A model generated the notes under the pieces. That model was not told the origin of the DNA and ran no database searches. It worked only from the letters and a program-made list of their open reading frames with translations. A stretch of 64,000 nucleotides of DNA from a virus, in IMG/VR virus record IMGVR_UViG_3300050821_013910, positions 1 through 64,000 of that record, one strand, 5' to 3'. The translations under genes were made by a program, and so were the position numbers. Below, in pieces: positions 23,508 to 32,081 of this stretch (the first letter of the stretch is position 1; each line of letters begins with the position of its first letter).

Positions 23508-23564
23508 ATGGCGGCTCGTGGTGGTAGGCGATCCAAGCGTCGGCGCACCGCCGCTCGCAAGTAG
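23508..23564 (+). CDS. tiny Arg-rich peptide, 18 aa
   Basis: MAARGGRRSKRRRTAARK behind a strong AAGGAGG site (23495-23501). Protamine-like composition. The region 23386-23507 before it shows no other gene. Confidence 0.4.
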   Translation: MAARGGRRSKRRRTAARK

Positions 23565-23592
23565 GGCCAGACCGGATAACCAGTCTGGGCCA

Positions 23593-23646
23593 TTCGGCGG
23601 CGAGGTGGGAACTGGTGGGGGACTAGACCTCATCCCTTCCGCCGAA
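23593..23646 (+). other. predicted long hairpin between small ORFs
   Basis: TTCGGCGG (23593-23600) pairs with CCGCCGAA (23639-23646), and inside it GAGGT (23602-23606) pairs with ACCTC (23627-23631). A second hairpin, GGCCAGAC with GTCTGG-GCC, lies just upstream. No T-run follows, so it is not an intrinsic terminator. Confidence 0.4.
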
Positions 23647-23742
23647 AGTGTTCGATGCGCAAGACAGGAGTGCGGGCGGGACAGGCTGGAGCAATCCGAT
23701 CTGACCCGCCGGACTCCCAACCCAACCCGGAGGGAGACTCCT

Positions 23743-23898
23743 ATGCACGGAATGAGAATGAAGCCGCAGCCTGGCGGCACCGGCACCAAGGCCACCAGCA
23801 CCAAGCACACTATGCAGGAGCACCATCGTAACGAGGTGCCCAAGATGAAGGGCCGCGTGGACCGGCGCGTAGGCCGGAGCCGGATCGGCCGCAGGTAG
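23743..23898 (+). CDS. small basic protein, 51 aa
   Basis: GGAGGGAG precedes the ATG. Met/Gly/Thr-rich first half (MHGMRMKPQPGGTGTKATST) and a C-terminus rich in Arg and Gly (KGRVDRRVGRSRIGRR). The same frame is open upstream from 23518 but without a site. No family recognised. Confidence 0.5.
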   Translation: MHGMRMKPQPGGTGTKATSTKHTMQEHHRNEVPKMKGRVDRRVGRSRIGRR

Positions 23899-23915
23899 GC
23901 GGCAGGCAGCGAGCA

Positions 23916-23974
23916 GCAACCGAGTAGCAACCGAGTAGCAGGCAGCAACCAGCGGAACCAGCGGAACCAGCGGA
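23916..23974 (+). repeat. short tandem repeats (11 bp x2, 9 bp x3)
   Basis: GCAACCGAGTA is repeated at 23916-23926 and 23927-23937, and ACCAGCGGA three times at 23948-23974, directly before the ribosome site of the next gene. Looks like slippage-generated leader DNA. Confidence 0.7.
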
Positions 23975-23992
23975 ACCAAGGAGGAACAGCAG

Positions 23993-24190
23993 ATGGCTAG
24001 GGAAAAAGAAGGCCTAGGGGTAAATTTCGACACCGAGATTTTGAAGAGTCCATTGACAGTGGGTAGAACAGGCAACGAGCCCGGCCCCGACGTCAACAAC
24101 ACCCCGGTCGCCCGGCCCAAGGACCCCCTCGGCCTGATCCCTGAAGGCGGGGACAAGCCGTACTGGTCGGACAACAAGTACAAGCCGTAA
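23993..24190 (+). CDS. hypothetical protein, 65 aa
   Basis: Strong AAGGAGGAACAGCAG before the ATG. Charged N-terminus and a Pro/Gly-rich, probably extended remainder (GLIPEGGDKPYWSDNKYKP). No family recognised; a minor virion component is possible. Confidence 0.6.
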   Translation: MAREKEGLGVNFDTEILKSPLTVGRTGNEPGPDVNNTPVARPKDPLGLIPEGGDKPYWSDNKYKP

Positions 24191-24213
24191 GCGCGGACCA
24201 CTGACCCCCTCCG

Positions 24214-24759
24214 ATGGCCACCCCTCCCAATCCCGCTCTCGCCCAGATGATGGCCCGGCAGCTGATCCAGAAGATTGCTGGCGCTGGGGGCGGTCCTCCT
24301 GCGGGCGGTCCCCCGGCCGGCCCCGGTGGCCCTCTGCCTCCTCCGCCAGGGATGATGGGCGCGGGCGGTCCCGGTGCGGGTCCCGGAGCAGGCGGTCCAG
24401 GTGGACCCGGTGGTGGTCCTCCCGGTCCCGGCTCCCCTCCGACCACTCCCGCCGGCCTCCAGTTGTCGCAGCAACTGGCCGAACTCCAGGGCGCCGACCC
24501 CGACGCCATGGTCAAGTCCCTCACCTCGATCAAGTCCGTTGCCGTCTCCCTCTACACCCGCGCCGCCTTCACCCTCCCCGGCGTCACGCGCAACCTCGCT
24601 CAGGTGGTCAAGTACCTCGACAACTCGATCCAGGAAGCGGAGAAGGCAGCCGCTGCTACCGCTGCCGCCGGACCAATCGCCAACAACGCGGCCATCCCCA
24701 ATCCCAGCGGTCAGAACGGGTCGGCACCCGTGGCAGGGATGATGATCCAGCCCCAGTAG
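24214..24759 (+). CDS. Gly/Pro-rich head-region protein, 181 aa
   Basis: A short helix (LAQMMARQLIQKIAGAG) is followed by about 60 residues of Gly/Pro repeats, then a helical domain (LQLSQQLAELQGADPDAMVK, LAQVVKYLDNSIQEAEKAAA). Small proteins of this style lie between portal and scaffold in several podoviruses. No family recognised. Confidence 0.6.
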   Translation: MATPPNPALAQMMARQLIQKIAGAGGGPPAGGPPAGPGGPLPPPPGMMGAGGPGAGPGAGGPGGPGGGPPGPGSPPTTPAGLQLSQQLAELQGADPDAMVKSLTSIKSVAVSLYTRAAFTLPGVTRNLAQVVKYLDNSIQEAEKAAAATAAAGPIANNAAIPNPSGQNGSAPVAGMMIQPQ

Positions 24760-24778
24760 CAGCAGGAAGGAACCAGCG

Positions 24779-25042
24779 ATGCACTACAAAAACGGACGCG
24801 AGGCGAAGAACGGCGACAAGGTCGTCCTGTTCCCCTCCTATGGCCTACCAATCGTAGGTATCCTCTACGATGCGGTGGCAGGCAACGACTATTGCAACGG
24901 CCATATCGCCGTGACCTACCAGAACGATCCCTGCCCGAACCTCAAAGAGTGCCTTCACCTCGACGACGTGCTTGGCATCATTCCGCCGGATGTCCCGGAC
25001 AGGTCCGCCGCGCCAACCAGCGCTGTACCGGTCGCAAGCTAA
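24779..25042 (+). CDS. small phage protein, 87 aa
   Basis: Starts MHYKNGREAKNGDKVV, the beginning of a small beta-barrel-like (KOW/SH3-like) family seen in phages, then GILYDAVAGNDYCNGHIAV. A GGAAGGAACC site precedes it. Function unknown. Confidence 0.65.
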   Translation: MHYKNGREAKNGDKVVLFPSYGLPIVGILYDAVAGNDYCNGHIAVTYQNDPCPNLKECLHLDDVLGIIPPDVPDRSAAPTSAVPVAS

Positions 25043-25063
25043 CTCGAAAGAAGGAGTCCCCCG

Positions 25064-26050
25064 ATGGCCTTGAAAGACATCCTCTCGAACGCCAAGTACG
25101 CCGACGACATGATCCTCAATCTCCCCGACGGCTCCACCGTTCAAGTCGGCGAGATACGCGCCCTGCCCGCCGCCGAGCGCGCGGCCCTGACCTCCCAGAT
25201 CGAGCAGCGCCAGTCCACTCTGGGTCAGGCGGAACTGGCTTTCGCGGCCAAGTTTCAGGAAGCGGTCCGGGCAGGCTGGCTGGCGCAGGACGGCAGGATC
25301 GTTCCCCCTCAGTCGACCACCACGACCACCACCCCCGCCATAACCACCACTTCCACCACGGCCGACCTCCGCCGTGCCGCCGCCGCCGAGTACAACCTCG
25401 ACGAGAACGACCCTCTCCTCGGCCCGGTCGTCAAAGCGATGAAGCAGGAATTGGCCGAGCGGGACAAGACGCTGACCGAGTTGAAGACCAAGCTCGACGC
25501 CCTCCCCTCCCAGTTCGACTCCCTCAAGACCACCCTGACCGACTCCCTGAGCAAGGTCACCGGCGTCGTCAACACCTCGGTCGGCCGCTACCTGAACGAC
25601 ACCTACCAGCAGCAATTCGCCGCCGCCACCAAGGACCTCCCCGCCGCCGTCAAGGTCGACTACGAGACCGCCTTCAAATACGCCTCGGAGAGGAACCTCA
25701 AGGACAAGGACGGGTTCCTCCAGATCGACGCGGCGGTGGACCGGCTGACCTGGGACCAGCGGAAGAAGGCGGAACTGGACAAGGAACGCGCCGACCTGAT
25801 CGCCAAGACCACCCGCGAGCTGGAGGAGAAGAACAAGCTGGCTTCGCTGACCCCGCCCCAGTCGCTCTCCCTCCTCCACCAGTCGGCCAAGCCCAAGGAC
25901 GGCGATTTCGTCCCCTACAACGAGCGCACCGACTCCAAGGGGAACAAGGTCCGCGCAGTCAAGTCGTTCGAGGAAGCAATGTCCGAGGCGATGTCGGACG
26001 AGGACGTGCTGAAGTCGGCTATGGCGACGGCCTCGGGAGTGATTCAGTAG
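25064..26050 (+). CDS. putative scaffolding protein, 328 aa
   Basis: Directly upstream of the capsid gene. Very charged and helical, with long coiled-coil-like stretches (MKQELAERDKTLTELKTKLD, RKKAELDKERADLIAKTTRE) and a Thr-rich linker at about 85-100. This placement and composition are typical of phage scaffolds, which template capsid assembly and leave before packaging. No protease motif is visible. Confidence 0.65.
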   Translation: MALKDILSNAKYADDMILNLPDGSTVQVGEIRALPAAERAALTSQIEQRQSTLGQAELAFAAKFQEAVRAGWLAQDGRIVPPQSTTTTTTPAITTTSTTADLRRAAAAEYNLDENDPLLGPVVKAMKQELAERDKTLTELKTKLDALPSQFDSLKTTLTDSLSKVTGVVNTSVGRYLNDTYQQQFAAATKDLPAAVKVDYETAFKYASERNLKDKDGFLQIDAAVDRLTWDQRKKAELDKERADLIAKTTRELEEKNKLASLTPPQSLSLLHQSAKPKDGDFVPYNERTDSKGNKVRAVKSFEEAMSEAMSDEDVLKSAMATASGVIQ

Positions 26051-26173
26051 TCCGGTAGTTCGAGCAGCACCGCCAGTTTTCCCTTGAGGCCGTGACCCTT
26101 TCCGACCTCCTGACCTCCACCCACCAACCCGTCGGCGACCTCCCCCCGTTCGCTCGACCCAGGAGTGATTGAA

Positions 26174-27160
26174 ATGGCCAACAGCGTCGTAGGTCTCGGC
26201 CTGGCATCGCCGCCGGTTCAACTCTCGAATACAGTAAACGCCATCTCGCAGAAGTTTATCGTCCCGGTCCTCGGGGATAACGTCTTCAAGCCTTCCCCCG
26301 TGTTCTGGGCTCTCACCCGCGAGGGGAAGCGATTCGGGGCCGGGGAACTCATCTTCCCTGAGATCTACCAGGAAGAACTCCCAGGCGGCGCCTACTACGG
26401 CGACCAGCTCCTGGACACCTCGGTCGTCGATTCGGTCCAGCCGGCCAACCAACAGTGGAAGCCCTACCGCCAGCCGGTGGTGATCCCCATCACCGACATC
26501 ATCCTCAACCGCGGCGGCTCGAACAACCTGGACATCATCCGCGCCAAGTTCCAGACCGCCTCTGGGTCCTTCCTCCAGAAGCTCTCCCGCGCCCTCTGGC
26601 ACACCTCCCCCCAGAATACCTCTCTCGATATCGACGATCTGAACGCCTGGGTGGTGACCACCACCAACACGATCGCCGGGATCTCGCGCGCTTCCTCGGC
26701 CAATGCCTGGTGGCTCGCTGCAACCGCTGTCTCGGGAGGTTCCGCGGCCCTCACCTCCGCCGTCGCCGAACCCGGCTACCAGTCCGTCACCTGGGGCTAC
26801 GACGAGCCCGACCTGTTCGTGATGCCCCGCGCCTCCTACGCCGCGTTCAAGGGGAACTTCGTCACCAATATCCGGTTCGGGCAGGGGATGCAGGACGACG
26901 AGGCCCTGCAGGTCGGCTTCCGCAACCACTTCCTGTTCAACAATGCGGTCACGGTCGCCGACTACTTCGCCACCGCCAACCAGGCCCTCCTGCTGAACTC
27001 CAAGTACATCTTCCCGGTGTTCCACGAGGCCGACTACTTCAATGTCGATCCGTTCCTGAAGCCGAGCAACCAGCGCGTTCTGGTCTCGTGCATGTATTTG
27101 ACATGGAACCTCTCCTGTATCTCGCCCCGCATGAACGTGGCCTTCACGTCGATCACGTAG
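26174..27160 (+). CDS. major capsid protein, 328 aa
   Basis: HK97-fold candidate by position, size and sequence type: an N-terminal arm leading to FWALTREGKRFGAGELIFPE, IPITDIILNRGGSNNLDIIR, SFLQKLSRALWHTSPQ, DEPDLFVMPRASYAAFKGNF, and a C-terminal strand region. The ATG at 26174 sits behind AGGAGTGATTGAA; an in-frame GTG at 26165 is less likely. Confidence 0.8.
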   Translation: MANSVVGLGLASPPVQLSNTVNAISQKFIVPVLGDNVFKPSPVFWALTREGKRFGAGELIFPEIYQEELPGGAYYGDQLLDTSVVDSVQPANQQWKPYRQPVVIPITDIILNRGGSNNLDIIRAKFQTASGSFLQKLSRALWHTSPQNTSLDIDDLNAWVVTTTNTIAGISRASSANAWWLAATAVSGGSAALTSAVAEPGYQSVTWGYDEPDLFVMPRASYAAFKGNFVTNIRFGQGMQDDEALQVGFRNHFLFNNAVTVADYFATANQALLLNSKYIFPVFHEADYFNVDPFLKPSNQRVLVSCMYLTWNLSCISPRMNVAFTSIT

Positions 27161-27242
27161 CCCCGAGCCGGGACGAGGGGGCAGACTGGGCCTACCCAGA
27201 TTCAACCCCCTCCTCCCTCCCCTACTGAAGGAGATACTCACC

Positions 27243-27677
27243 ATGGCACTCCCGTTCAACAACCCAGTCTCCCAGTGCATGCCGGGGTTCGGCTCGCCCT
27301 CGTACTACGGATCGGCCACCTCGGGCACCTCGAACACCTCCGCCGTTACGATCATCATCGGGAACACGGCCACCACGCCCTCGACGGGCGGCACCGGCTT
27401 CAACCTCTCGGGCGGCCCCAACCCGACCTCAGGCAAGTGGCACATCCGCATGGTGAACGCGACCTCGACCTCGGTGATGTCCCTCGCTGTCCAGGTCACT
27501 GACGGCAACACCCTCGTGACCGTTGCGACCATTCCCGTCGCGGCGGCCGGAGGGTTCGTCGACTACACCGGCGAGTTCAAGACCGACGTGAGTATCACGC
27601 AGGTCTGGTTCAACGTCGGGCTGTCGACCGGGACGAGCACGCTGGTGCCGATCGACGCTGAGGTTTCGCTCGTGTAG
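27243..27677 (+). CDS. putative capsid decoration protein, 144 aa
   Basis: Small beta-rich Ser/Thr/Gly protein immediately after the capsid gene, with GAAGGAGATACTCACC as ribosome site. Repeated strand-like segments (AVTIIIGNTATTP, LAVQVTDGNTLVTVATIPV). Location suggests a head surface protein; sequence alone does not prove it. Confidence 0.5.
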   Translation: MALPFNNPVSQCMPGFGSPSYYGSATSGTSNTSAVTIIIGNTATTPSTGGTGFNLSGGPNPTSGKWHIRMVNATSTSVMSLAVQVTDGNTLVTVATIPVAAAGGFVDYTGEFKTDVSITQVWFNVGLSTGTSTLVPIDAEVSLV

Positions 27678-27731
27678 GACGGGCTGGTCCGAGCCGTCTA
27701 ACTAATCGTGCTGCGCCTACTGCCTATAATC

Positions 27732-27771
27732 GGCCAGCGTCCTGCCTGACCGGGAGACGCTGGCCATTTTT
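27732..27771 (+). terminator. rho-independent terminator after the capsid genes
   Basis: A perfect 10-bp stem GGCCAGCGTC / GACGCTGGCC (27732-27741 and 27756-27765) with a 14-base loop, followed by ATTTTT. Confidence 0.9.
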
Positions 27772-27794
27772 CGTAGGAGGAAGGAGAGTCTACT

Positions 27795-29102
27795 TTGGCA
27801 CAATGGTCCTTGGTAGGAGATGCGCTACTGGCCCTCCGCGAGATGGCCGCCGATCCCCCCTCTGCCCTCCCCGCCCCCCTTCTCACCTCCGTCACCCCCT
27901 CCCCCACCGGCTCGACCCTGCTCTGGTTCACGGTCACCCAACTGACCCCCTGGGGCGAATCCGCCGCCAGCCTTGAGCAGGCCGTCACCACCGGCGCTCT
28001 CAACTCCACTTTCACCCTCGCCGGGACCTGCTCGTTCGCCGCCACCTCGCTCCGGGTCTACTTCACTCTCGCTGCCTCCGCCGGGGAGGACCGCTACTCC
28101 GAATACCCGATCCCCTCCGGTGGCATCGGCGCCTTCTCCATCACCTTCACCCTCTCGGGCACCGGCGCGCTCGGCACGGCGGCGCAGGGGGCGATCACGC
28201 CGGGGTTCGCGCCCACGAGGTCGTCGGCGTGGCTGCCGGACACGGATGGGACAGCGTTGTCGGCGGCGGCTCTCTTCCGGTGGATCAACGAAGGCCTTGA
28301 CGCCACTACCGCCTTGGCTGAAGGTATCCGCGACGTGACTGGAATGCCCTCCACCTCCGGTCAAGCTCAGTACCAAGTCATATCTAACTGGCGCAAACTA
28401 ACCTCAGGCTTCTACGACGGCTATCCAATAACTATGGGCAGTAAGTCGGACGTGTTCCGCAGGTCCAACGTCGTGGGAATATCCGGCGTTACGGTCCTTA
28501 ATCAAGACTCGGTGGTTCAGCAAGTAGAGCTATACCCGCAGTCCTCGCGGACCTCTGGCGCTGGCACACTTACCGGATCATTATCAGCGACTGCTACCTC
28601 TATCCCCTACACGCCGGGAGCAACGGGATGGGTTCTGGGATTCGGACTGGCTCTGCTTGGTCCTTACCCCGCTGACCCCTCCGCCAACGAGCTAATCTAT
28701 TACTCAGGGAACGTATCTAACACTCTCGCTCCGTGCACCCGAGGCATGGGAGGGACAATCGCGCAGGCATGGCCCACCGGGACACTAGTCTCTGAATGTA
28801 ACATCTACTTCTCGGGCATCCGCTATCCTATCCACTATTCGCGCGGACAATCTGCTAATCAACTGAACCTTCCCCCCTCGTGGATCGACGCGCTGAAGGA
28901 TTACCTATCTGCGCGATTCAAACAGGCCGAGCAGGATGTTGAAGGAGCGAGTGCGATCTACAAGATATTTGAGCAGAAATGTATGTCGATTAAGGGCAAC
29001 CGCGAAGTTATGTCACCGAGGAGGATTCAGGTTGGCGGAAGTCAGGGACCGGAGACAATTTCCGGAGCAGGTGGGTACTTCGGGGGTGTGATCCTTCCAT
29101 GA
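27795..29102 (+). CDS. putative head-tail connector / structural protein, 435 aa
   Basis: TTG start behind AGGAGGAAGGAGAG. The N-terminal half is made of beta-rich, fibronectin-like stretches; the C-terminal 80 residues are helical (SWIDALKDYLSARFKQAEQD) and end in a Gly-rich tail. Its position after the capsid and before the tail hub suggests a head-completion or adaptor role. No family recognised. Confidence 0.5.
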   Translation: MAQWSLVGDALLALREMAADPPSALPAPLLTSVTPSPTGSTLLWFTVTQLTPWGESAASLEQAVTTGALNSTFTLAGTCSFAATSLRVYFTLAASAGEDRYSEYPIPSGGIGAFSITFTLSGTGALGTAAQGAITPGFAPTRSSAWLPDTDGTALSAAALFRWINEGLDATTALAEGIRDVTGMPSTSGQAQYQVISNWRKLTSGFYDGYPITMGSKSDVFRRSNVVGISGVTVLNQDSVVQQVELYPQSSRTSGAGTLTGSLSATATSIPYTPGATGWVLGFGLALLGPYPADPSANELIYYSGNVSNTLAPCTRGMGGTIAQAWPTGTLVSECNIYFSGIRYPIHYSRGQSANQLNLPPSWIDALKDYLSARFKQAEQDVEGASAIYKIFEQKCMSIKGNREVMSPRRIQVGGSQGPETISGAGGYFGGVILP

Positions 29103-31417
29103 GTGCGAAGATAGTGTCGCAAAGAAAGTGGGCCAAGTTAGTCGCATCGACTAACTCCCTCTCCCAACCTCCCGGCGCAGTTACTCGGCTGAGTAACCTA
29201 TTGTTCACTCAGCGTGGTGGACTCCAAATCTGTTCCGGCTCCTTCCCCATCGGCTTCCTCCCCGCCTCCTACCCGCTCCCTCTCTCCGTCGCCGTCTTCT
29301 CGAACAACCTCACCCGTCAATACCCTTACTATTCCGCCCTCTCGCAGCGATCCTCTCCCCTGTTCGCCAACGTCACTGGGTTCACCGCCGCCCCCTCCGG
29401 CGCGACCACCAACCCGGCCGGGACCTACCTCTTTGCCATTGTCGCGATTGGCTCCTCCGCTGGCACCGACCACACCGGCATCACCACCCTCGGACCCTTC
29501 GCCGAGTTCACCACCGCCTCCACTTTCGCCTCCGTCATATTCAACTGGACCGCCGTCGTCGGGGCCTATGGCTACCAGATCTGGATGATCAACGCCAATC
29601 CTCTCTTCGGGACCAACCTTCTTGGCTCGCTCATCGCTACTGTCACCCCCGGCACGACCGCCACCTACACCTTCACTGGCACCCTGCCGCTCCCCGCCGC
29701 CCTGACCACCCCTGCGCCCTTCGCCAACACGACCCAGTACCTCAACCTTTTTGTCCTCTATCAGGTCCCGAACCATCCGATCACCGACCTGCTGACCGTG
29801 GGGGTTACTGGCGGCTCCTACCCCGCGCTCCCGCCCCAGGCCGCCTCGCTCCTGCCCGGCGACCCGGCCTTCGTCCCACTGACCCCCGCGCCAGGATTCT
29901 CCCCCTACGGCGGACTGGCCGGGGTGGCCTGCCCGATCCCCCAGCAGTTGACCTTCGCCGGGTTGGAAATCCTGATCCTCGGCAATGGCCTCCCCCCGCA
30001 GTCCTACGATCCCTCCCTCCTCGGAGCCACCCCCCCGGCCGCCCTCACGAACACCTTCACCGCCGCCTATCCGACCTGGCAGCCCTCGGTCTCGTGGCTC
30101 ACTGGCTCGCAGGTCACCGACGGGGCAGGGAACTACTACACGGCCACCCAGGGAGGAGTCAGCCAGACCCCCGGGCCTCCGACCTGGGCCACTGCCAAGG
30201 GCGCCGAGACAGCGGACGGGTCGGTCATCTGGACCTCGCAAGGCCCTATCATCACCCCCCCGGCGCCCCGCGCCGCCGCCCACGCCGTGGCCTACGCCGG
30301 CTCGCTCTGGCTCGCCAACACTTCCCCGACCACCACCACCGACCAGATCGACGGCCCGACCTGTCTGAAAATGTCCGACTCCAACAACCCCAACTCCTGG
30401 AACCCGGTCAACACCGCGTTCATCGGCCGGGACGACGGGACCCAGATCACCGGGCTCCAGCCGTTCACGATCGCCGCGCTGGGGATCTCTCCGACTGGGT
30501 CCCTGTGCGTGTTCAAGGAGTTTCTGACTTTTCAGGTGATCGGGGTCTTTGGCTCATCCTCCTTTGAAATCCAACCCGCGCAGACCAACCTTGGCTGTCT
30601 GGCCGCGCGGTCGATACAATTCCTGCCCGGGTTCGGGGTGGTCCGCTACTCCCACCTCGGGTTCGCCGTGTTCGACGGGATCAACGACCGGCTGATCTCG
30701 GAGGATATTCGGCCTTACCTGTTCGGCGGAGTAGACAGCGAATCCGACCTGACCCCCGTGGACCCGGCCTTCCTCTACCTCAGCCAGTCGGCCCAGACCG
30801 CCTCCCCGCCGATGTACCTCTGTGCCATGCCGCTGGCCGCCTCTCCTGCTGGCGGCCTGGGCTCCGGCATGCTCACCCGCCTCTTCTGCTACGACCTGGT
30901 GATGAAAGCCTGGGCCATACTCGACCTCCCTTGGCCGATCACCTCCCTGAGCGCCGCCACCGGCGGGGAGGGCTATCCACTGGTTCTCGCTGGCAAGACG
31001 GACGGGACCCTCCAGCGCCTCCAGTCCGGCGACCTGGCCTGGAACGAGAACCCCAGCACCGGGGTGGGGACGGCGGTGGCGTGGTCGTTTAGGTCGCCCG
31101 ATGTCTTCGGCGAGGGATCGAGCCAGAAAATCTTCTACCAGGAGGCAATCATTCGCGGCTACGGTTCCGCCGCGATGGTCCAGTCGATCCTTGCCCAACT
31201 CTGGCTGGACGGCAAGAACCTGGGAATGCTGCAACCCATTGACATCGTCCCCCAGGCCGGAACGACACTGTTCGAGGTACGGGTCAGCATTTTCAGGTCG
31301 GGATATCGCGCGCATCTGGATGTCAGCGGGAACAACGGAGGAGCGAGCGGAGTGATCGACGCGATTGACTGGGTCGTCACCCCAAAGAACAGTCAGGCAA
31401 GGCGGGTGATTGGATGA
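29099..31417 (+). CDS. tail hub / DNA stabilisation protein (P22 gp10-like), 772 aa
   Basis: ATGA overlap with the preceding gene. After a Pro/Thr-rich, Ig-like first half it holds a segment typical of P22 gp10 and related tubular proteins: VFKEFLTFQVIG, QTNLGCLAARSIQFLPGFGV, then YSHLGFAVFDG and INDRLISEDIRPYL. These proteins close the portal and form the hub of short-tailed phages. This is the best argument for podovirus morphology. Confidence 0.7.
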   Translation: MSAKIVSQRKWAKLVASTNSLSQPPGAVTRLSNLLFTQRGGLQICSGSFPIGFLPASYPLPLSVAVFSNNLTRQYPYYSALSQRSSPLFANVTGFTAAPSGATTNPAGTYLFAIVAIGSSAGTDHTGITTLGPFAEFTTASTFASVIFNWTAVVGAYGYQIWMINANPLFGTNLLGSLIATVTPGTTATYTFTGTLPLPAALTTPAPFANTTQYLNLFVLYQVPNHPITDLLTVGVTGGSYPALPPQAASLLPGDPAFVPLTPAPGFSPYGGLAGVACPIPQQLTFAGLEILILGNGLPPQSYDPSLLGATPPAALTNTFTAAYPTWQPSVSWLTGSQVTDGAGNYYTATQGGVSQTPGPPTWATAKGAETADGSVIWTSQGPIITPPAPRAAAHAVAYAGSLWLANTSPTTTTDQIDGPTCLKMSDSNNPNSWNPVNTAFIGRDDGTQITGLQPFTIAALGISPTGSLCVFKEFLTFQVIGVFGSSSFEIQPAQTNLGCLAARSIQFLPGFGVVRYSHLGFAVFDGINDRLISEDIRPYLFGGVDSESDLTPVDPAFLYLSQSAQTASPPMYLCAMPLAASPAGGLGSGMLTRLFCYDLVMKAWAILDLPWPITSLSAATGGEGYPLVLAGKTDGTLQRLQSGDLAWNENPSTGVGTAVAWSFRSPDVFGEGSSQKIFYQEAIIRGYGSAAMVQSILAQLWLDGKNLGMLQPIDIVPQAGTTLFEVRVSIFRSGYRAHLDVSGNNGGASGVIDAIDWVVTPKNSQARRVIG

Positions 31418-31553
31418 CCCAGAGCACTGTTATGCCCTTCTCCCTCCCTCTCCTCCCTTCCTCCTCGCTCTCCACCCGCCGCCCCGCTACCATAGTCCCA
31501 GAAGCCCTCCCCCAAGCTACGCGCAGACCTGTGTCCGGAGAGGGAGGAGCCTG

Positions 31554-32081
31554 ATGATTACTGAGACCCAGACCGCTCCTGCCGCCACTCCTATCGTCCC
31601 CGACCCTTCCTCCTCGGTCCTGATCCTCCCGGTCTCCTACGCCGCGATCCTCGACGACCCTGCCGCTCCTGCCCTCCTCCAGTCCTACGCCGAGGAGTGC
31701 CTCGTCCCGGATGCCTCCCCCCAGCGCCAGTTGTACGAGACCATGGAGAGGGTGGGAGCGATCCAGTGCTTCGGGGCCTACCTAGATGGAAACCTGTCTG
31801 GCTTCATCTCCGTCTTCCGGACAATCGTCCCGCACGACGGCCACCTGATCGCCTGCATCGAGTCCTTCTTCGTCTCCGCCCCCGCCCGACCGACCGGGGC
31901 CGCCCTGCTCCTCCTCGCTGCCGCCGAGCACCACGCGACCCTCTCGGGGTGCCGCTGCCTCTTGGCCTCTGCTCGCCTCGACTCCGCGCTCGACCTTCTC
32001 CTCACTCGCCGTCCCGGTTACGCACGGACCCACTCCCAGCACACCCTCTGGCTCAACGGGTACAAAGGAGGGAGGGAATGA
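31554..32081 (+). CDS. GNAT-like acetyltransferase, 175 aa
   Basis: The ATG at 31554 follows GAGAGGGAGGAG. A GNAT-like layout is seen: QCFGAYLDGNLSGFISV, then LIACIESFFVSAPARPTGAA (acetyl-CoA loop region) and LLLLAAAEHH. Acetyltransferase-like genes are frequent in podovirus tail modules, where their role is unclear. The same frame is open from TTG 31410, which lacks a site. The 136 bases before it are C/T-rich and hold no gene I can support. Confidence 0.6.
   Translation: MITETQTAPAATPIVPDPSSSVLILPVSYAAILDDPAAPALLQSYAEECLVPDASPQRQLYETMERVGAIQCFGAYLDGNLSGFISVFRTIVPHDGHLIACIESFFVSAPARPTGAALLLLAAAEHHATLSGCRCLLASARLDSALDLLLTRRPGYARTHSQHTLWLNGYKGGRE

Noticed and set aside
24845-27280. 811-residue open frame on the minus strand opposite scaffold and capsid
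   Set aside because: Gly/Arg/Val-rich out-of-frame translation of GC-rich genes; no ribosome site, and the plus-strand genes are clearly real.
29198-30283. 361-residue minus-strand frame opposite the tail hub
   Set aside because: Almost only Gly, Arg, Glu and Val; a shadow of high third-position GC.
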